This document shows, piece by piece, positions 23,701-34,000 of a stretch of DNA of 64,000 bases. Origin of the DNA: Siphonodentalium dalli (taxonomy: Eukaryota > Mollusca > Scaphopoda > Gadilida > Siphonodentaliidae); contig CP136064.1 in assembly GCA_032622095.1 (NCBI GenBank), positions 48,614,073-48,678,072 of the forward strand. The letters are read 5' to 3'. Each line of letters begins with the position of its first letter. Position 1 is the stretch's first letter. The notes below the pieces were generated by a model, which worked only from the letters and a program-made list of their open reading frames with translations, was not told the DNA's origin and ran no database searches. A program made the translations under genes and the position numbers.

Positions 23701-26700
23701 TATGTGATGCTATTAAAACAACCTATAGGCCATCACCAACATCTGGCATATTTTTGGTATCGGCCATTGAGAATACTCCGGATCAATATGAAAACTGCTT
23801 TGTTCTAGTTTTTGTTTATATGTTTCATCAAGAACTCAAACTGATAAAATGTCCTTAATATAGTTGGAAAAAAATAAAACAATCACAAGGCAGTCCAAAT
23901 CAACTACAGTAATGCCCGAAGTATGTTGCCTTGTTGCCATATTTCCGACTAAATCCTGAAAAATTTCCCATAATTCTGCTGTGGTTTAGGGGTCGATTAT
24001 TTAGGACATTACTGTATACATACTGAAATTCCATGATAATAATTGAGGTCCCTTAACATTGAATGTTCATGCTGGCCGGAATATTTTTATTGGCCATTTC
24101 TGAATATTTTTTTTACCATTTTTCAGAAACTTTGACCAAATTGAAAAACGAATAAGATGGCTTTATTTTTTTCTAAGTTAAAAATTTATTCTGGAAACAA
24201 CCATTGAATAAAATTTTGTTAACATAATATAGTTTTATTTTATTAGATACCAGAATAATCAGTAAATTGTAAGTCTATGAAGTTATCACACGAATCGGGA
24301 AATTCTATGTGATAACTATGCGAAAAATTAAGGGTCATAACTCGGGTAAAATGAGTAAACCGAACCCAAATTTGAATTTGAACTGTTGTGTCATGTGAGT
24401 ATTCCATTTGCCAAATTTAAAAATAATCGGATAATTAAAACTAAAGTTATCAAACAGAAACCAAAGTAATTGGCAAATTATTAGTTGACAATTACAATAA
24501 CTCCAGTAAAAATTGGCAGATCTGACATGCATATTCAACCTAGAACTGTGCCCCTAACCAATAGCATGCGACTTTAGATAAATTGTTATTCATACACAGG
24601 TGGGTAACTGCTAATTATCCCTTAACCCTTTACCCAACAAACCGGCCAAATAAAGCTTCAACAGCCTAAAATATCTTCGGTCTGTCTCAATAGAACCATA
24701 CAAATATGGATATCATTGGAACCGGCTCCTTGACCACATTGTGATAGTTACAGTTATGCCCTGTGCCAATGCATTCTCTTATATATATGCGAGTCGACCA
24801 TAGGTCGCCACACATATATAAGAGAATGCACTGGCCTAAAAAAATCTTTTTTTAACACTTTTTACCATTTTTCTTACATTCTTTAACAATTTTATAATTT
24901 TTAATGTGTTAAGCCAATGCATTCTCTTATATATGCGAGGCGACCTATGGTCGACTCGCATATATAAGAGAATGCATTGGCACAAGGCCCTTCTGTTGGG
25001 TAAAGGGTTAACAAACTAAGGGTTTCATGGAGATCTGATGATCATTTGAGAGGTTTGACAAAATGAAATTTTCTATGGCCATTTTCCAAAAAAAAAAATG
25101 ACCATTTGCCAATATAGCTAAGACAGCATAAACCCCGTCTCCTAATCCTTAACCCTTTGAGTGCCAGGTCCGATTTTTGTATCAACCCATATACCCTGTG
25201 CCAATGCATTCTCTCTTTTTTTTTACAATTTTTTACAATTTTAATATATTTTATTATATTCTTTAACAGACTTATTGTGTAGGTTTAGGGCCGATAATAT
25301 CGGCCCCTGGCACTCAAAGGGTTAAAGTCATTCATAATCTTCAAGATTCAATTTAAGCAATAGCGTTTGCAACATTCCGGGGATTAACACAGCCTGATAA
25401 ATACAGTAATGCGGCTAATGCCCTAATTAATCGACTCCTTAACCACATCAGAATTATGGGTAATTTTTCAGGATTTAGTCGGAAATATGGCTTGTTGCCA
25501 TTCATCGGAAAGCTCTCACTGAGAGCTTTCTGAAGAATGGCAACAAGCCATATTTCCGACTAAATCCTGAAAAATTACCCATAATTCTTATGTGGTTAAG
25601 GAGTCGATTAATTAGGGCATTACTGTACATAACACATTTACATACAAACTATACATGTCCCACTATACAAGTCCAGAGTGACTTACAGAAGACAGAGAAA
25701 TTTCTTAACCACTTTCAACATTCAGCACAAAATTTAGATGAACCCTCCTTATTTTCACAATTATCAGGAAGAACATAACAAACACTCTTATTGTTACATG
25801 CTCAGGTATAGCAGTACACGATTTCATGGGTTTTAGGGGGGGGTCTGAAAAATTTAAAAATAAGTACATGTGTGGCATCAAGTTATCTTTGTCATAGACC
25901 TCATCAAGAATTTGTTTAATTTTGATAGAAATGGTACATGTAGGTGTAAACTTTGACTTGTCCATACAATCTGTCATTGAGTTATGCACACACAAAATTA
26001 CCATATTTACCTATTTGATGTTATTTCAGCTAGGAGAGAAGAGTGGACCTTATTAAAGTTATTTTCTCTTTGAGGAGATAATTACTATCACTTTGCTGAG
26101 TTTTTGTAATTGTAAAGCATACACGTTGTGATATATAAGTATTTTGCCGTGTATTTATAAACCTATTCTTCCTAACTGAAATAGCAATAAATATCTCAAA
26201 GATCAGCTAAAACAGCATTGCTACTAGCATATACAGTAATGCTCTAATTAATCGACCTCTTAACCACAGCAGAATTATGGATAACTTTTCAGGATTTAGT
26301 CGGAAATATGGCTTGTTGCCATTCATCGGAAAGCTCTCCACGAGAGCTTTCCGATGAATGGCAACAAGCCATATTTCCGACTAAATCCTGAAAAGTTACC
26401 CATAATTCTGCTTTGGTTAAGAGGTCGATTAATTAGAGCATTACTGTAGGTCTCAAAGAAAAATAAATAATCTAGAACATGCATACCAACATTTTGCCTC
26501 TTTGGAAATCATACCAATACCGTTGACTGAAAAAAGTTCTGGAAGTTGTGCCACCCTCCCCCACCCCAACCCCATGCCCTTAATTGCTTCCGGTGCCACC
26601 GCATATTATCTCTTCATAAAAATATCGGAGTTATGGACATTACTTCCAGAAATATGTAAGAAGTTTATATAAGAATTATGTTGAGTATTTCTTATTTACT

Positions 26701-26895
26701 TAACTGGCAATGAGGTTTCAGTGCAGTGTCACCCCTCTATCTGTTACATATTGTATTCAGGAATCACAGAGAAGGGGGTGACACCCTCCTGGTGTATAAG
26801 AATATTGCAAAATGGATACCTCGGTTTTGATGTTATGGAAACGAAACGATGATATAAAACACAATTAACTCACCATCTGTCGGTTTGTTTTCCAT
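11675..26895 (-). CDS. SGSM: SGSM1/SGSM2-like gene, first three coding exons (partial)
   Basis: Three minus-strand exons (26895-26874, 19091-19048, 11750-11675) join in phase to encode 47 residues plus one base. Pieces are [22 protein letters not shown] (its first D spans the first junction), and [20 protein letters not shown] followed by IMSLC. This matches the N-terminus of vertebrate small G protein signalling modulators 1/2, where the RUN domain begins. Known of the family: a RUN domain binding Rap/Rab small GTPases and a C-terminal TBC (Rab GAP) domain, working on endosomal or vesicle traffic. Introns are 7782 and 7297 bp, both GT-AG. Later exons must lie left of the window. SGSM1 versus SGSM2 cannot be settled from 47 residues. 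Confidence 0.85.
11876..12175. mobile_element. Fold-back MITE with GGAATTTATCAACCGAG arms
   Basis: Near-perfect palindrome at 11876-11992 (TTTATACGGAATTTATCAAC and its complement TAAATTCCGTATAAAATAGA), followed by about 180 bp with outer similarity (ATCACATGAT...ATCATGTGATA). A piece of the same arm occurs near 22729-22770. Superfamily unknown. Confidence 0.6.
12176..15310. other. SGSM intron 2, no repeat family recognised
   Basis: Long, mostly unique AT-rich sequence. Two open frames stand out but are unsupported: 13153-13620 (+, 155 residues, composition unlike a folded protein) and 14253-14441 (+, 62 residues starting [14 protein letters not shown], preceded by a T-rich tract and CAG that could act as a splice acceptor). 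Neither is recognised. Confidence 0.35.
15315..15535. mobile_element. Family B2 hairpin MITE, degraded
   Basis: CTGTGCCAATGCATTCTCTT hairpin, linker TTACCTTGACCTTGTAAGCC, second hairpin (partly mutated), CACAGGATCTTTAATGC, then CCCGTCGTGAAAGGG and TTAA. The left end is eroded. Confidence 0.75.
15720..16047. mobile_element. Family A MITE, near full length
   Basis: Left end TTTAGTGTGCCTGTCATTTGC; internal 'ttcccaatgggtgtacatca' segment; right inverted unit with GAATGAGGTCCCCAGAGGG to CATTCTGCAAATGACC. Confidence 0.78.
16048..16413. other. Intronic sequence, no gene
   Basis: No feature seen. Confidence 0.35.
16418..16809. mobile_element. Family B1 TTAA MITE with double hairpin
   Basis: TTAA duplications at 16414-16417 and 16810-16813. 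Terminal inverted CCCTTTACCCAACA / TGTTGGGTAAAGGG. Inside, two 68-bp hairpins (about 16566-16634 and 16715-16783), each built from CCAATGCATTCTCTTATATA and its complement around GCGAGTCGACCATAGGTCGC. They are separated by a T-rich linker and are inverted with respect to each other. TTAA target and CCC termini fit piggyBac-type MITEs (inference). Confidence 0.85.
16814..17696. other. Intronic sequence, no gene
   Basis: No recognised gene or repeat. Small frames only. Confidence 0.35.
17714..17926. mobile_element. Family C palindromic MITE (TA target)
   Basis: TA on both sides. Near-perfect palindrome from CAGTACAGCCCTAAATAATC to its complement, meeting at GGAAAGCTTTC-like sequence. TA target and CAGTAATGC-type ends fit a Tc1/mariner-type MITE. 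Confidence 0.85.
18056..18695 (+). repeat. GACGG retroposon-like repeat
   Basis: Starts GTGTGACTGTCCCAATGGGA, as does the copy at 49510. Contains a direct duplication of about 140 bp with a period near 167 (18216-18355 and 18383-18516, 'gaccgaaaaatgtaggaa'), then GACGG units (18593-18640) and a C-run/G-run hairpin tail followed by TATAATTAAT. No coding capacity. Could be a SINE-like retroposon; no Pol III promoter was identified. Confidence 0.6.
18768..18895. mobile_element. Hairpin MITE of the AGCTAAGAT family
   Basis: Palindrome around GATGCTGTGTTTACACAGCATC with outer arms CTGCTGGTAGGTAAACCAGC and AGCTAAGATATTGGGACAGA. TAGAGC on both sides is a likely target duplication. Same motif order as the larger element at 54419-55358. 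Confidence 0.7.
19048..19091 (-). CDS. SGSM: SGSM-like coding exon 2
   Basis: 44 nt. Acceptor ATATATTTCAG, donor GTAAGTC. Begins with the last two bases of an Asp codon (GAT, G from exon 1) and encodes [15 protein letters not shown] in total, joining directly to VKQIMEEAV of exon 3. Short, but both splice sites and phases fit and the sequence matches the family. Confidence 0.87.
19307..20075. mobile_element. Compound of family A copies with an inserted family C half
   Basis: A first left end (CAAGCCTGGATATAGTGTGT, 19307) and a second (CAAGCCTTGAAATAGGGTGT, about 19398) run in series. A family C half-palindrome (19479-19576) sits inside a family A hairpin. Further inverted units reach GCAAATGTCAGACACAC near 20070. 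Shows insertion and partial duplication within the family. Confidence 0.7.
20247..20688 (-). pseudogene. Unrecognised protein remnant with CxxC motifs
   Basis: Two adjoining minus-strand frames look protein-like. The first starts at an ATG near 20683 and reads [20 protein letters not shown] and later [15 protein letters not shown] (51 residues). The second, opening after a TAG that is also a possible splice acceptor near 20500, reads [20 protein letters not shown] and later [18 protein letters not shown] to the stop at 20247. Charged, balanced composition and Cys-x-x-Cys pairs argue for coding origin; no family recognised. Could be a degraded transposon gene inside SGSM intron 1... intron 1 runs 19092-26873, so it lies in that intron. 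Confidence 0.35.
20690..20962. mobile_element. Family B2 hairpin MITE
   Basis: Ends AACCCTTCCATGATTGGAGC and GTCATCAAAGGGTTTA. Two hairpins with TGCATTCTCTTATATATG cores and CTCCCAAAGGGAGCC loops, linker TTACCTTGACCGTGTAAGCC. Confidence 0.78.
21062..21560. mobile_element. Two family B2 hairpin MITEs in tandem
   Basis: First copy 21062-21300 (AACCCTTCCATGACGGGA start), second 21301-21560 (ATGATGGGAGTTTCCTGAAA start, CAGCTCCTAACATGCAAGTG end). Four hairpins in 450 bp, all with CTCCC(A)TAGGGAGCC-type loops. Probably a dimer or nested insertion. Confidence 0.75.
21561..22329. other. Intronic sequence, no gene
   Basis: C-run near 21951-21966. A 79-residue plus-strand frame (21589-21828) is not recognised and probably a chance frame. 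Confidence 0.35.
22334..22711. mobile_element. Family B1 TTAA MITE with double hairpin
   Basis: TTAA at 22330-22333 and 22712-22715, CCCTTTACCCAAC ends, two complete hairpins (22485-22553, 22617-22686). Nearly identical to the copies at 16418 and 27373. Confidence 0.85.
22771..23211. mobile_element. Family A MITE, full length
   Basis: About 440 bp. Left: TCTGTCATTTGCAGAATGAG, AGAGGGTGAATTTAGTGATG and an inverted partner. Middle: GTTGGTGATGTTCACCATTA and 'atttaggggatatagaa'-like text. Right: GCCTAAGCAGAATGATGTCC and an inverted partner ending GCAAATGACAGACACCCA. A nested double inverted repeat with no coding capacity. Confidence 0.8.
23267..23429. mobile_element. Family C palindromic MITE, short form
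   Basis: TA-flanked; CAGTAATGCTCTAAGTAATC to its complement. The central GGAAAGCTCTC segment is missing, so the arms meet at TATGGCAACAAGCCATA. Confidence 0.85.
23432..23906. other. Intronic sequence, no gene
   Basis: No feature seen. Confidence 0.35.
23907..24014. mobile_element. Family C MITE, deleted arm
   Basis: TA-flanked. Left arm cut short after CAGTAATGCCCGAAG; right arm complete to GGACATTACTG. Confidence 0.8.
24015..24621. other. Intronic sequence, no gene
   Basis: 'ggtcataactcggg' style text near 24331 suggests an old GACGG-class repeat. Nothing else. Confidence 0.35.
24626..25007. mobile_element. Family B1 TTAA MITE with double hairpin
   Basis: TTAA at 24622-24625 and 25008-25011. 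Same ends and internal hairpins as at 16418; the first hairpin has an extra TA and a mutated loop arm. Confidence 0.85.
25153..25321. mobile_element. TTAA MITE with different ends and a rudimentary hairpin cassette
   Basis: TTAA at 25149-25152 and 25322-25325. Terminal inverted repeat CCCTTTGAGTGCCAGG, then inverted CCGATTTT / CCGATAATATCGG. Inside, CCCTGTGCCAATGCATTCTC, the cassette's first 20 bases, followed by the family's T-rich linker; the rest of the hairpin is gone. Confidence 0.75.
25404..25625. mobile_element. Family C palindromic MITE, full length
   Basis: TA-flanked, about 222 bp, arms nearly identical, meeting at GGAAAGCTCTCACTGAGAGC. Contains a small GCGGCTAATG duplication near its left end. 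Confidence 0.87.
26234..26446. mobile_element. Family C palindromic MITE next to SGSM exon 1
   Basis: TA-flanked, 213 bp. The arms are almost perfectly complementary through GGAAAGCTCTCCACGAGAGC. Lies about 430 bp into intron 1, so it is transcribed with the pre-mRNA. Confidence 0.87.
26874..26895 (-). CDS. SGSM: SGSM-like coding exon 1 (start codon)
   Basis: 22 coding nt: ATG at 26895-26893, codons for MENKPTD, then G and the donor GTGAGTTA. The ATG is chosen because it opens the only frame that reaches the donor in the phase needed by exon 2, and it gives an N-terminal length close to that of vertebrate SGSM proteins. The 5' UTR lies above 26895; its extent is not visible. Confidence 0.8.
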
Positions 26896-27368
26896 GTTTA
26901 TCGATTCAGTTCCGAGATCTATCAAACAGTGCACACTCTTTCACAGGAAGCCGCTGCAACGTGATGGTGTTAAACCAGGTGAATTTCACACTTGTTGCAC
27001 CAAAATGACAAGGACACATGCACATGCACGTTGAAAATGGCAATTCCCATCCAACCGGTTGTCCATATCAATATCACCGCTGATGTTATATGGTTGAGAA
27101 TGCATATGTCAACCGATTCGGAAAGGCTAACACTAAATGTTTATGATAATATATACAAACCAGGAAGTGAAATCGACCGGGCTGGTCATTACCTCCCTTT
27201 GGATGCTGGATTGGAAAATCGATTGACAATTTGACAGCACGAGAAAGCCCGGGAAACTACGTCGGTGGGAAACGTCATGGTAACAGTTTTTATACCGGTA
27301 TAAAATAATTATCACTGTTGTGCAAATTCTTATCAAAATCCGCATGAAAAGACCCCCAACTCATCCAT
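26896..27368 (-). promoter_or_regulatory. Probable 5' UTR and promoter region of the SGSM-like gene
   Basis: Placed by position only, upstream of the start codon. No clear TATA box or initiator was identified. A plus-strand open frame here (26992-27234) is not recognised. Confidence 0.35.
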
Positions 27369-27372
27369 TTAA

Positions 27373-27754
27373 CCCTTTACCCAACAAACCGGCCAAAAAC
27401 GGCCAAATAAAGCTGCAACAGCCTAAATTATCTTGGGTCTGTCTCAATAAAACCATACAAATATGGATATCATTGGAACCGGCTCATTGACCACATTGTG
27501 ATGGTTACAGTTATGCCCTGTGCCAATGCATTCTCTTATATATGCGAGTCGACCATAGGTCGCCTCGCATATATAAGAGAATGCATTGGCCTAAAAAAAA
27601 ACTTTTTTTACCATTTTTTCTTACATTCTTTAACAATTTTATAATTTTTAATGTGTTAAGCCAATGCATTCTCTTATATATGCGAGGCGACCTATGGTCG
27701 ACTCGCATATATAAGAGAATGCATTGGCACAGGGCCGTTCTGTTGGGTAAAGGG
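27373..27754. mobile_element. Family B1 TTAA MITE upstream of SGSM
   Basis: TTAA at 27369-27372 and 27755-27758; complete double hairpin. About 480 bp upstream of the start codon. Confidence 0.85.
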
Positions 27755-27814
27755 TTAATAACAACACTGTCACACACCGGCTATATATTATTACACAGGG
27801 ATGTGCTCAGCTGA

Positions 27815-28315
27815 TGGCATGTCATGAATGATCACGAATCTCTGCTCTGGCTAACGCACAAATAGATCATATTTCACCAGTACCAAAACATTGGAACTTT
27901 TTTAAGTTTTGACAGGGAACCCGGTTATAAAGTCGAAAGATTAACATGGGGAATATATTTCTTAGTTGTTATTGTTCCTTCATACTGTACTTCACTGTAG
28001 GTGAACTCGAAATTGCATGTTTTTATTTGACTTTTGTGAGCCGATATCGCAATAAACATCAAATTAATTATCCGGGAGAAATTCCACAATTGTAAGCGAC
28101 GCAAAGCAAAATCGCCCACAAAGTCACTTAAATCGTGAAATTTCGAGTTGGGATCTTCACCTACAGATAATAACAATGAAATATATTCCTGCGTTATTTT
28201 TTCGACTTTACAAGGTTCACTGTCAAGCTTCAAAACAGTTCCAAGGTTTTGTACTGGTGGAATATGATCTTTTCATACGGGCGTTAGCCGGAGTTGAGAT
28301 TCATGGCATGATCTA
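27815..28315. mobile_element. Family K fold-back element, copy 1
   Basis: Long imperfect inverted repeat: GGCATGTCATGAATGATCAC, AATCTCTGCTCTGGCTAACG and 'gttttgacagggaac' on the left return complemented on the right (GTTAGCCGGAGTTGAGATTC, ATGGCATGATCTAGG). The centre pairs GCGATATCGGCTC-type sequence. A second copy is at 60697-61203. Confidence 0.7.
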
Positions 28316-29299
28316 GGCTGATGGGTGGTCTATATGTTTTTTATCGGCGGATTTTGATTTTCCAGCAACTGCGCGAATTTATAGGTACCCGTACATTCGT
28401 GAAATTGATTTGCAAAAATCATGAAAATGGGCAAATATCACGATAACCTGTTGTAAAAGAGCGGGAAGAATAGATTCCGATATAGTGCAGCGGCCAAATC
28501 GAAAAAGAGCTCTAGTTTTCGAGATAACCCTACCCACGCAACTTGTTTTAGATAAGAAATACATCCTCATTACTGTTGACGAACATGAGAGTGAAAAATA
28601 TCGGAATTGGTGGTGCCATGGTGGCTATTGTCAAATCGACGATGAAGTACACCCACCAGTGACTTTTTCGAGAAATTAAATTTTGGTAACGCGAGCCTTG
28701 CGGCTATATGTCCTAACTTATTTGCCAACATTGTTAAAATTACTACATCATACCATATCTCTACTTGATATGAACAAAGTGTTGGTTAATTAGGATTTTC
28801 CTGTCATTCAGTGGAGCCGAAACATTCATTTTTTGCTGACAAATCGCTCTCTTTCACAAATATAGTTTTTCAAACATCATTCAAATGAATATTGCAATAA
28901 TGCCAAAGTATTTAATCCATATGGTGTAGCAATTATCTTACAAGTATATTTAAAAATAAGTTAACAGAAATTTAGAACGGTTTGCGAAATAATAGATTTA
29001 ACTACCCCTCCCCCAAACACGTTTTTTGTCAAAAAATTATATATTTCTGTAAATAACTTTACCAATTTTCCCAAATTGATCACAATGGGACCCAACATGA
29101 CTCATTTGCTGAAAATTTGGCCCGTGGATATTTCTTATGTGATTAAAGGCGTGTTCAGGCTTCCAGACCCTAAGTTATAACAACAACACATTTTAATGAT
29201 AACAGCTATAAATAAACATGCATCGACGTCGAATTTGTCTGAAATATTTGAAATAAGCGACATAATGACACACAGCGTATGCATAGAGTCTCACAAATA
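28316..29299. other. Upstream intergenic sequence, no gene
   Basis: No gene recognised. Confidence 0.35.
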
Positions 29300-29728
29300 T
29301 GACCCGCCATATCAAATCCAGTCGTAGGTCGGGATTTTTTTTACCCTGTGCCAATGCATTCTCTTATATAAGAGAATGCATTGTATGGGCCTAACTATTT
29401 TTTATCATTTTTTTTAAAATAAATGTTTCTTACAATTTTTAGGACATAAAATAAAAAACATCCATTACCCTGCAGGGAGCCCCACACATATATAGAAGCA
29501 TATAGAAGAGTGTCGTCTGCTCATGTTTGTCTGGGGCTCTGTATGTGTGAAATTATAAAATTGTTAAAGAATACAAGAAAAAATTATTAAAATTGTAAAA
29601 AATTGTTAGGCCAATACATTCTCTTATATATGCGAGGCGACCTATGGTCGACTCGCATATATAAGAGAATGCATTGGAACAGGGTAAAACAAATCCCGAC
29701 TTACGACTGGATTTTATATGGCGGGTCA
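29300..29728. mobile_element. MITE with TGACCCGCC ends carrying the family B hairpins
   Basis: Terminal inverted repeat of about 38 bp (TGACCCGCCATAT, then AATCCAGTCGTA and GTCGGGATTT) with CAAATA on both sides as a possible target duplication. Inside are CCCTGTGCCAATGCATTCTC with a shortened hairpin (29343-29385), a T-rich linker, and a full hairpin at 29611-29688. Ends unrelated to the TTAA elements. Confidence 0.75.
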
Positions 29729-29982
29729 CAAATATGAAACAAAATCACTTTTGTTGCCAGCCAAAGTGATTGTTAGTGTCCCTCTAAATAATAATAACAT
29801 AAAGAAAATATTATTATTATGTTCAAATGAATGTCCACTATATAGTCTCACCAAGGTGGCAGTTCTCTAAGTTTTATATACCAGTAAATCTAGCTAAATC
29901 AAAAGCAAAATAGTGTGATGTGTAGCTGAGAGAACGTTGTCATATATTCAGTTCGTTGGGATTTCAAGACTTAAATAAAAGG

Positions 29983-30543
29983 CCGTCCGGCCACAGTGTC
30001 CCCCGAAAAATTGGCTTCATTGGGGGCATCAGCTTTTCTGAAAAAAATAACAAGGACCCTAAATCCGATACTAAATTTCAGAACAAAATGGGTGGATCGT
30101 ACCCATAATCGAACTTGATCTGTATTTCGAGCTGATAAACTCATATACCAAAATTGATTCCGATATGATCACACAATCTAAAGTTATCATCCGGAAACCA
30201 GAAATGGACAGGATTCTAAGTCGAAAAAGGGCCATAACTCTAGCAAAAATGGGCGGATTGTACCAATATTCGAACTTGACCTGTATATCGGGCTGATAAA
30301 CTCATATACCAAATTTGATTCAGATATAATAACACAAACTCTCACAAAAATGGGCAGAGCAAACCCATATTCGAACTTGACCTGTATATTTTGGTCTGAT
30401 AAACTCACCTATGAAATTTGCTTTTGATCTATAATAACCGAAACTAAAGTTATCATCCGGAAACCATTTCCGGACGGACGGACGGACGGACGGACACCGG
30501 CTATTTTAAAGTCCCCCAATTTTTTTTTCGGGGGACAAATAGG
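29983..30543. repeat. GACGG repeat with TGTCCCCCGAAAAA ends
   Basis: TGTCCCCCGAAAAATTGG at about 29997 is inverted at 30517-30537. Between them are three divergent direct units of the 'gggccataactctagcaaaaatggg' type (about 30060, 30220, 30340) and a GACGG run at 30472-30495. Confidence 0.65.
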
Positions 30544-31082
30544 GTAGACGGTCTCCAAACCATCTAAAAAATGTCTTTCTTATTTGCCTTTTCGTTTTTT
30601 TTTTGTAACGTCACGCAGGCTTTCATAAAACGAGCCCATTCGAAGTAATTAAATATGTCCTGACCGAGTAGCCTTTTCTCCACACCCTCTGCTAAAACGT
30701 ATAAATCATTTTAGTTTCGTGGTACGTGCAACACTTCAAATAGAGTTGGGGGTCCCAAACGCAATAAGCATTCGCCTTCAGGACTTGCCATCCGATTATT
30801 GAAAAGTGTCCCAGACTCCCAGGAGCCAGGAACCAACCTATCATTGTAAAAAAAATTCTTCCTGATAGAACTACCCTCTGTCCACAGCCTCAGTTAAAAC
30901 TGAGCGCACACCCATTCACGGTTCAATGTGTTTTCATGACTTAAAATAGCGTATAGGTGATCACACAAACAGTTAAAATTAGCATTTTTATTATTTGCCA
31001 AATAAACCGCTTTTTTTAAAAGTAAATTAATTGTCACAGGCTGTAGGAAAAAAAACCGACGCAGCCTTATATATCGTATAGT
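30544..31082. other. Intergenic sequence, no gene
   Basis: Has the text TCTTTCTTATTTGCC near 30579, which also occurs near other fold-back ends (35988, 44590, 46472). No gene. Confidence 0.35.
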
Positions 31083-34000
31083 AGTCTGGTCGATAAAAGG
31101 TTTGACCTAGAAGAAATTTGAACTAAGTTGATATGTATACCATTTTGAAGAGGATTATATCCTCTATTACATATCCAAAATCCGCTAAAATCCGCTTTGA
31201 GCATTTTTTGTAGTCCAAGATGGCTGCCATTTCCGTTAAGTTAGTTTGATGCAATTATAGTGAGAAAGTCTTGTCATATATATACATATGTATACATTTT
31301 TGTGAATCTAAGACATAACGCCACCTTTCTGTGCCAAAATTGAAATTCATCGTCCAAATGGCAGACAAATTGGCGACCGGAAGTGATTTTTTTTACGTTT
31401 TTTATTAGTATCTTTAAGATAAGTTTCTGCTATTTGGAACTGGTTGAGAATTGTGAGTTTATTTTGTATTTAGCATGTTAACTGACAATTGAAGCATTGA
31501 AATATGCATATACGGGGTCCCAACCCCTTCCGATCACTCAAAAATTCGATATTCCAACTCAATTGTACCAAAATTGTCACTTTGGCTCAAAATGGCTGCC
31601 AAAATGGCGACCAATATATGAAAAATGGTAAATATTGTCCCAGCATACCATGCAACTGCTTACAAGTTGTGGTTGACGCACACAATTGACTATTCTGTCG
31701 TATATACATTGAATACGGACATTTCTGGTGCATATTGGTCAATTGTTACTATTTTAACCACTGAAATCACCAGAATTAATATAATTTTTATGTCACAAAC
31801 TTGACATCAAAATCGGCAAAAAACCGATGTTCAGGTTTGAACCATTTTTTTTAAGTAAAATGGAACTGTCTTTGGTATCAAATGTGTTTATTGTTTTGAT
31901 ATGTGCTAACTGTGTCACACTGAGCTGTTTTAGACAATATTGCTCAAGATGGCTTGCAAAATGGCAACCAAATTTGGTAAAATGTTGATTTGTCACATAT
32001 ATTCCGAACATTATTATCTGCTGTGGCGAAAGGGTAGTTGATTGCGACTCACTTGGTTATTAAACATGCTACTTGGTCAACTAAATGGTCTATGCTGGTT
32101 GTTCCAGTACATTAAAAGCCATGAACAGTTCATTTTAAGGGATGCTGTATGGATTTTGCCGAAAACTTCTTTTGGGATTCTGTCCATGTTATTTTAACTG
32201 AAATGGGGCAGAACGTTGAAACGGGGCTGAGATAGATCATAGTATGTGGCTAATCTGGCCAATTAGAATTAACATTGCTCAACTTAATACAGTGTTTATG
32301 TTTGTTGACCGTATGGCCATATGTGAGGTGAGTATGTATACGGGGAGTTACTGTATTCATGAATTATGTGAATAGTTGTACAATGTGTGACTATGTGGTC
32401 ATGTATGGGGTGTCCACGTTGGGATCTATAGGTATATAAGGAGTAGCTTATGGTCATGTGTGAGGTGAACATGTATACAGGGAGTGGTTGTCTGGCCATT
32501 GAAGTGGTGTATGTGCATAGCGATATTAGCTACATTGTCCATCTTTGTGTTGTGGATGTATATATGGAGTGAATGTGTGGTCATGGGTGGGATGTACATG
32601 TGTACATTGGGTGGTTGTATTGTCATGGGTGGGTGTATATGTATGTATGACAATGGATGGGGTGTATGGATAAATAGGGAGTTGTTGTATGGTTATGGGC
32701 AATGTGTATATGTGTACGTGGAATGCATGCACGGTCAACGTTGTTGAAGTGTATATGCATACCTGGAGTAAGGTTTGGTGGTCATTGGCGGACTTGTGTA
32801 TATATATAGTGACATCATTGCCATGGGTGGGATGTATATGTTTATCTGTTGTGGCTGTATTGTCATTGGTGTGTACCGGTATACAGTGAATAGCTGAATG
32901 CTCATAGATGGGTGTGTAAGAATACAGCGAGTGGCTGAATTGTCATGGTTGGGCTGTATTGCAAGTCTGAAGTGTACGAATGGCCGTGTGTGCGTGGTAA
33001 TGGTATACCTCAAAGGAATGTATGGTAATTGATGAGGTATATATACACCTGGAGTGACTCTATGGTCATGGGTTAACCAATACAGACAACCAACCAATAC
33101 AGGTAAGTATAGACTAACAAATACATGTAAGTGGGTGTCTGACAGGGTGACACATCTGTCCGGGGCAACGGAAAGCACACCTAGCCCTCCGGAATGACAA
33201 TAACAAGTCAGAATGGAGCACTGGCTGACGGACGATAAGACCTTTCCGTTTGTCAACATAAGTATATTGAAAGAAAGAATGGCCTATATCCTATATGTCA
33301 TATTCTTTCCCCACGCAATGAAGGTGATACATACATATATGGATGTCAAAAGAAAGGGGAATATGTCTGCTAGGCATATTACAGAATATTCGAGGCTAAA
33401 TATATGATGACCAAGGTCCCAATTTCTCGCAGACAAATTGATCCCCGTTCTAATGACATGAATTTTGAGGTGGAAGCTGGGTCCTGGAGCGGTTTAATGG
33501 AATTTTGAAATAGTTTTAGAATGTACCCCACAAAAACAAGATTTTATTGTATGCCAAAAGTAGAGTTAAGACACTTTTGGAAATTACTCCCAATGATTTG
33601 AAAAGATGCCAAAAATGTTTGGATAAGATCATCATCAGTTGCAGCTCGATGAATATGTGCCATACTAAACAAATGTCACATTATGTTTCGACCTGCAAGA
33701 CGCGAGCCCTTGTATATCTTGAGTAGCTATGATATGGCCATGCATGGTGTGGCCAATATGTATATAGGGAGTGCCATGTGGCAAAATTAATGGTGAGGTG
33801 AATTGGTATACAAGGAGTGATTGTATGATCGCGAGTGTGGTTTATGAGTATACAGCGAGCGGCTGAATTGTGATGGTGAGGTGTATATGCACGTTTAGTG
33901 TATGAGTGGCCGTGTGCGCGGTGCGGGACATTGGTCTATCTAGAGGGACTGTAAGGTCATTGGTGAGGTTTATATGCATACTATATATATACATATAGTG

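Noticed and set aside
27511-27814. Repeated '[21 protein letters not shown]' peptides on both strands at several loci
   Set aside because: They are translations of the family B hairpins; both strands are open because the DNA is palindromic.
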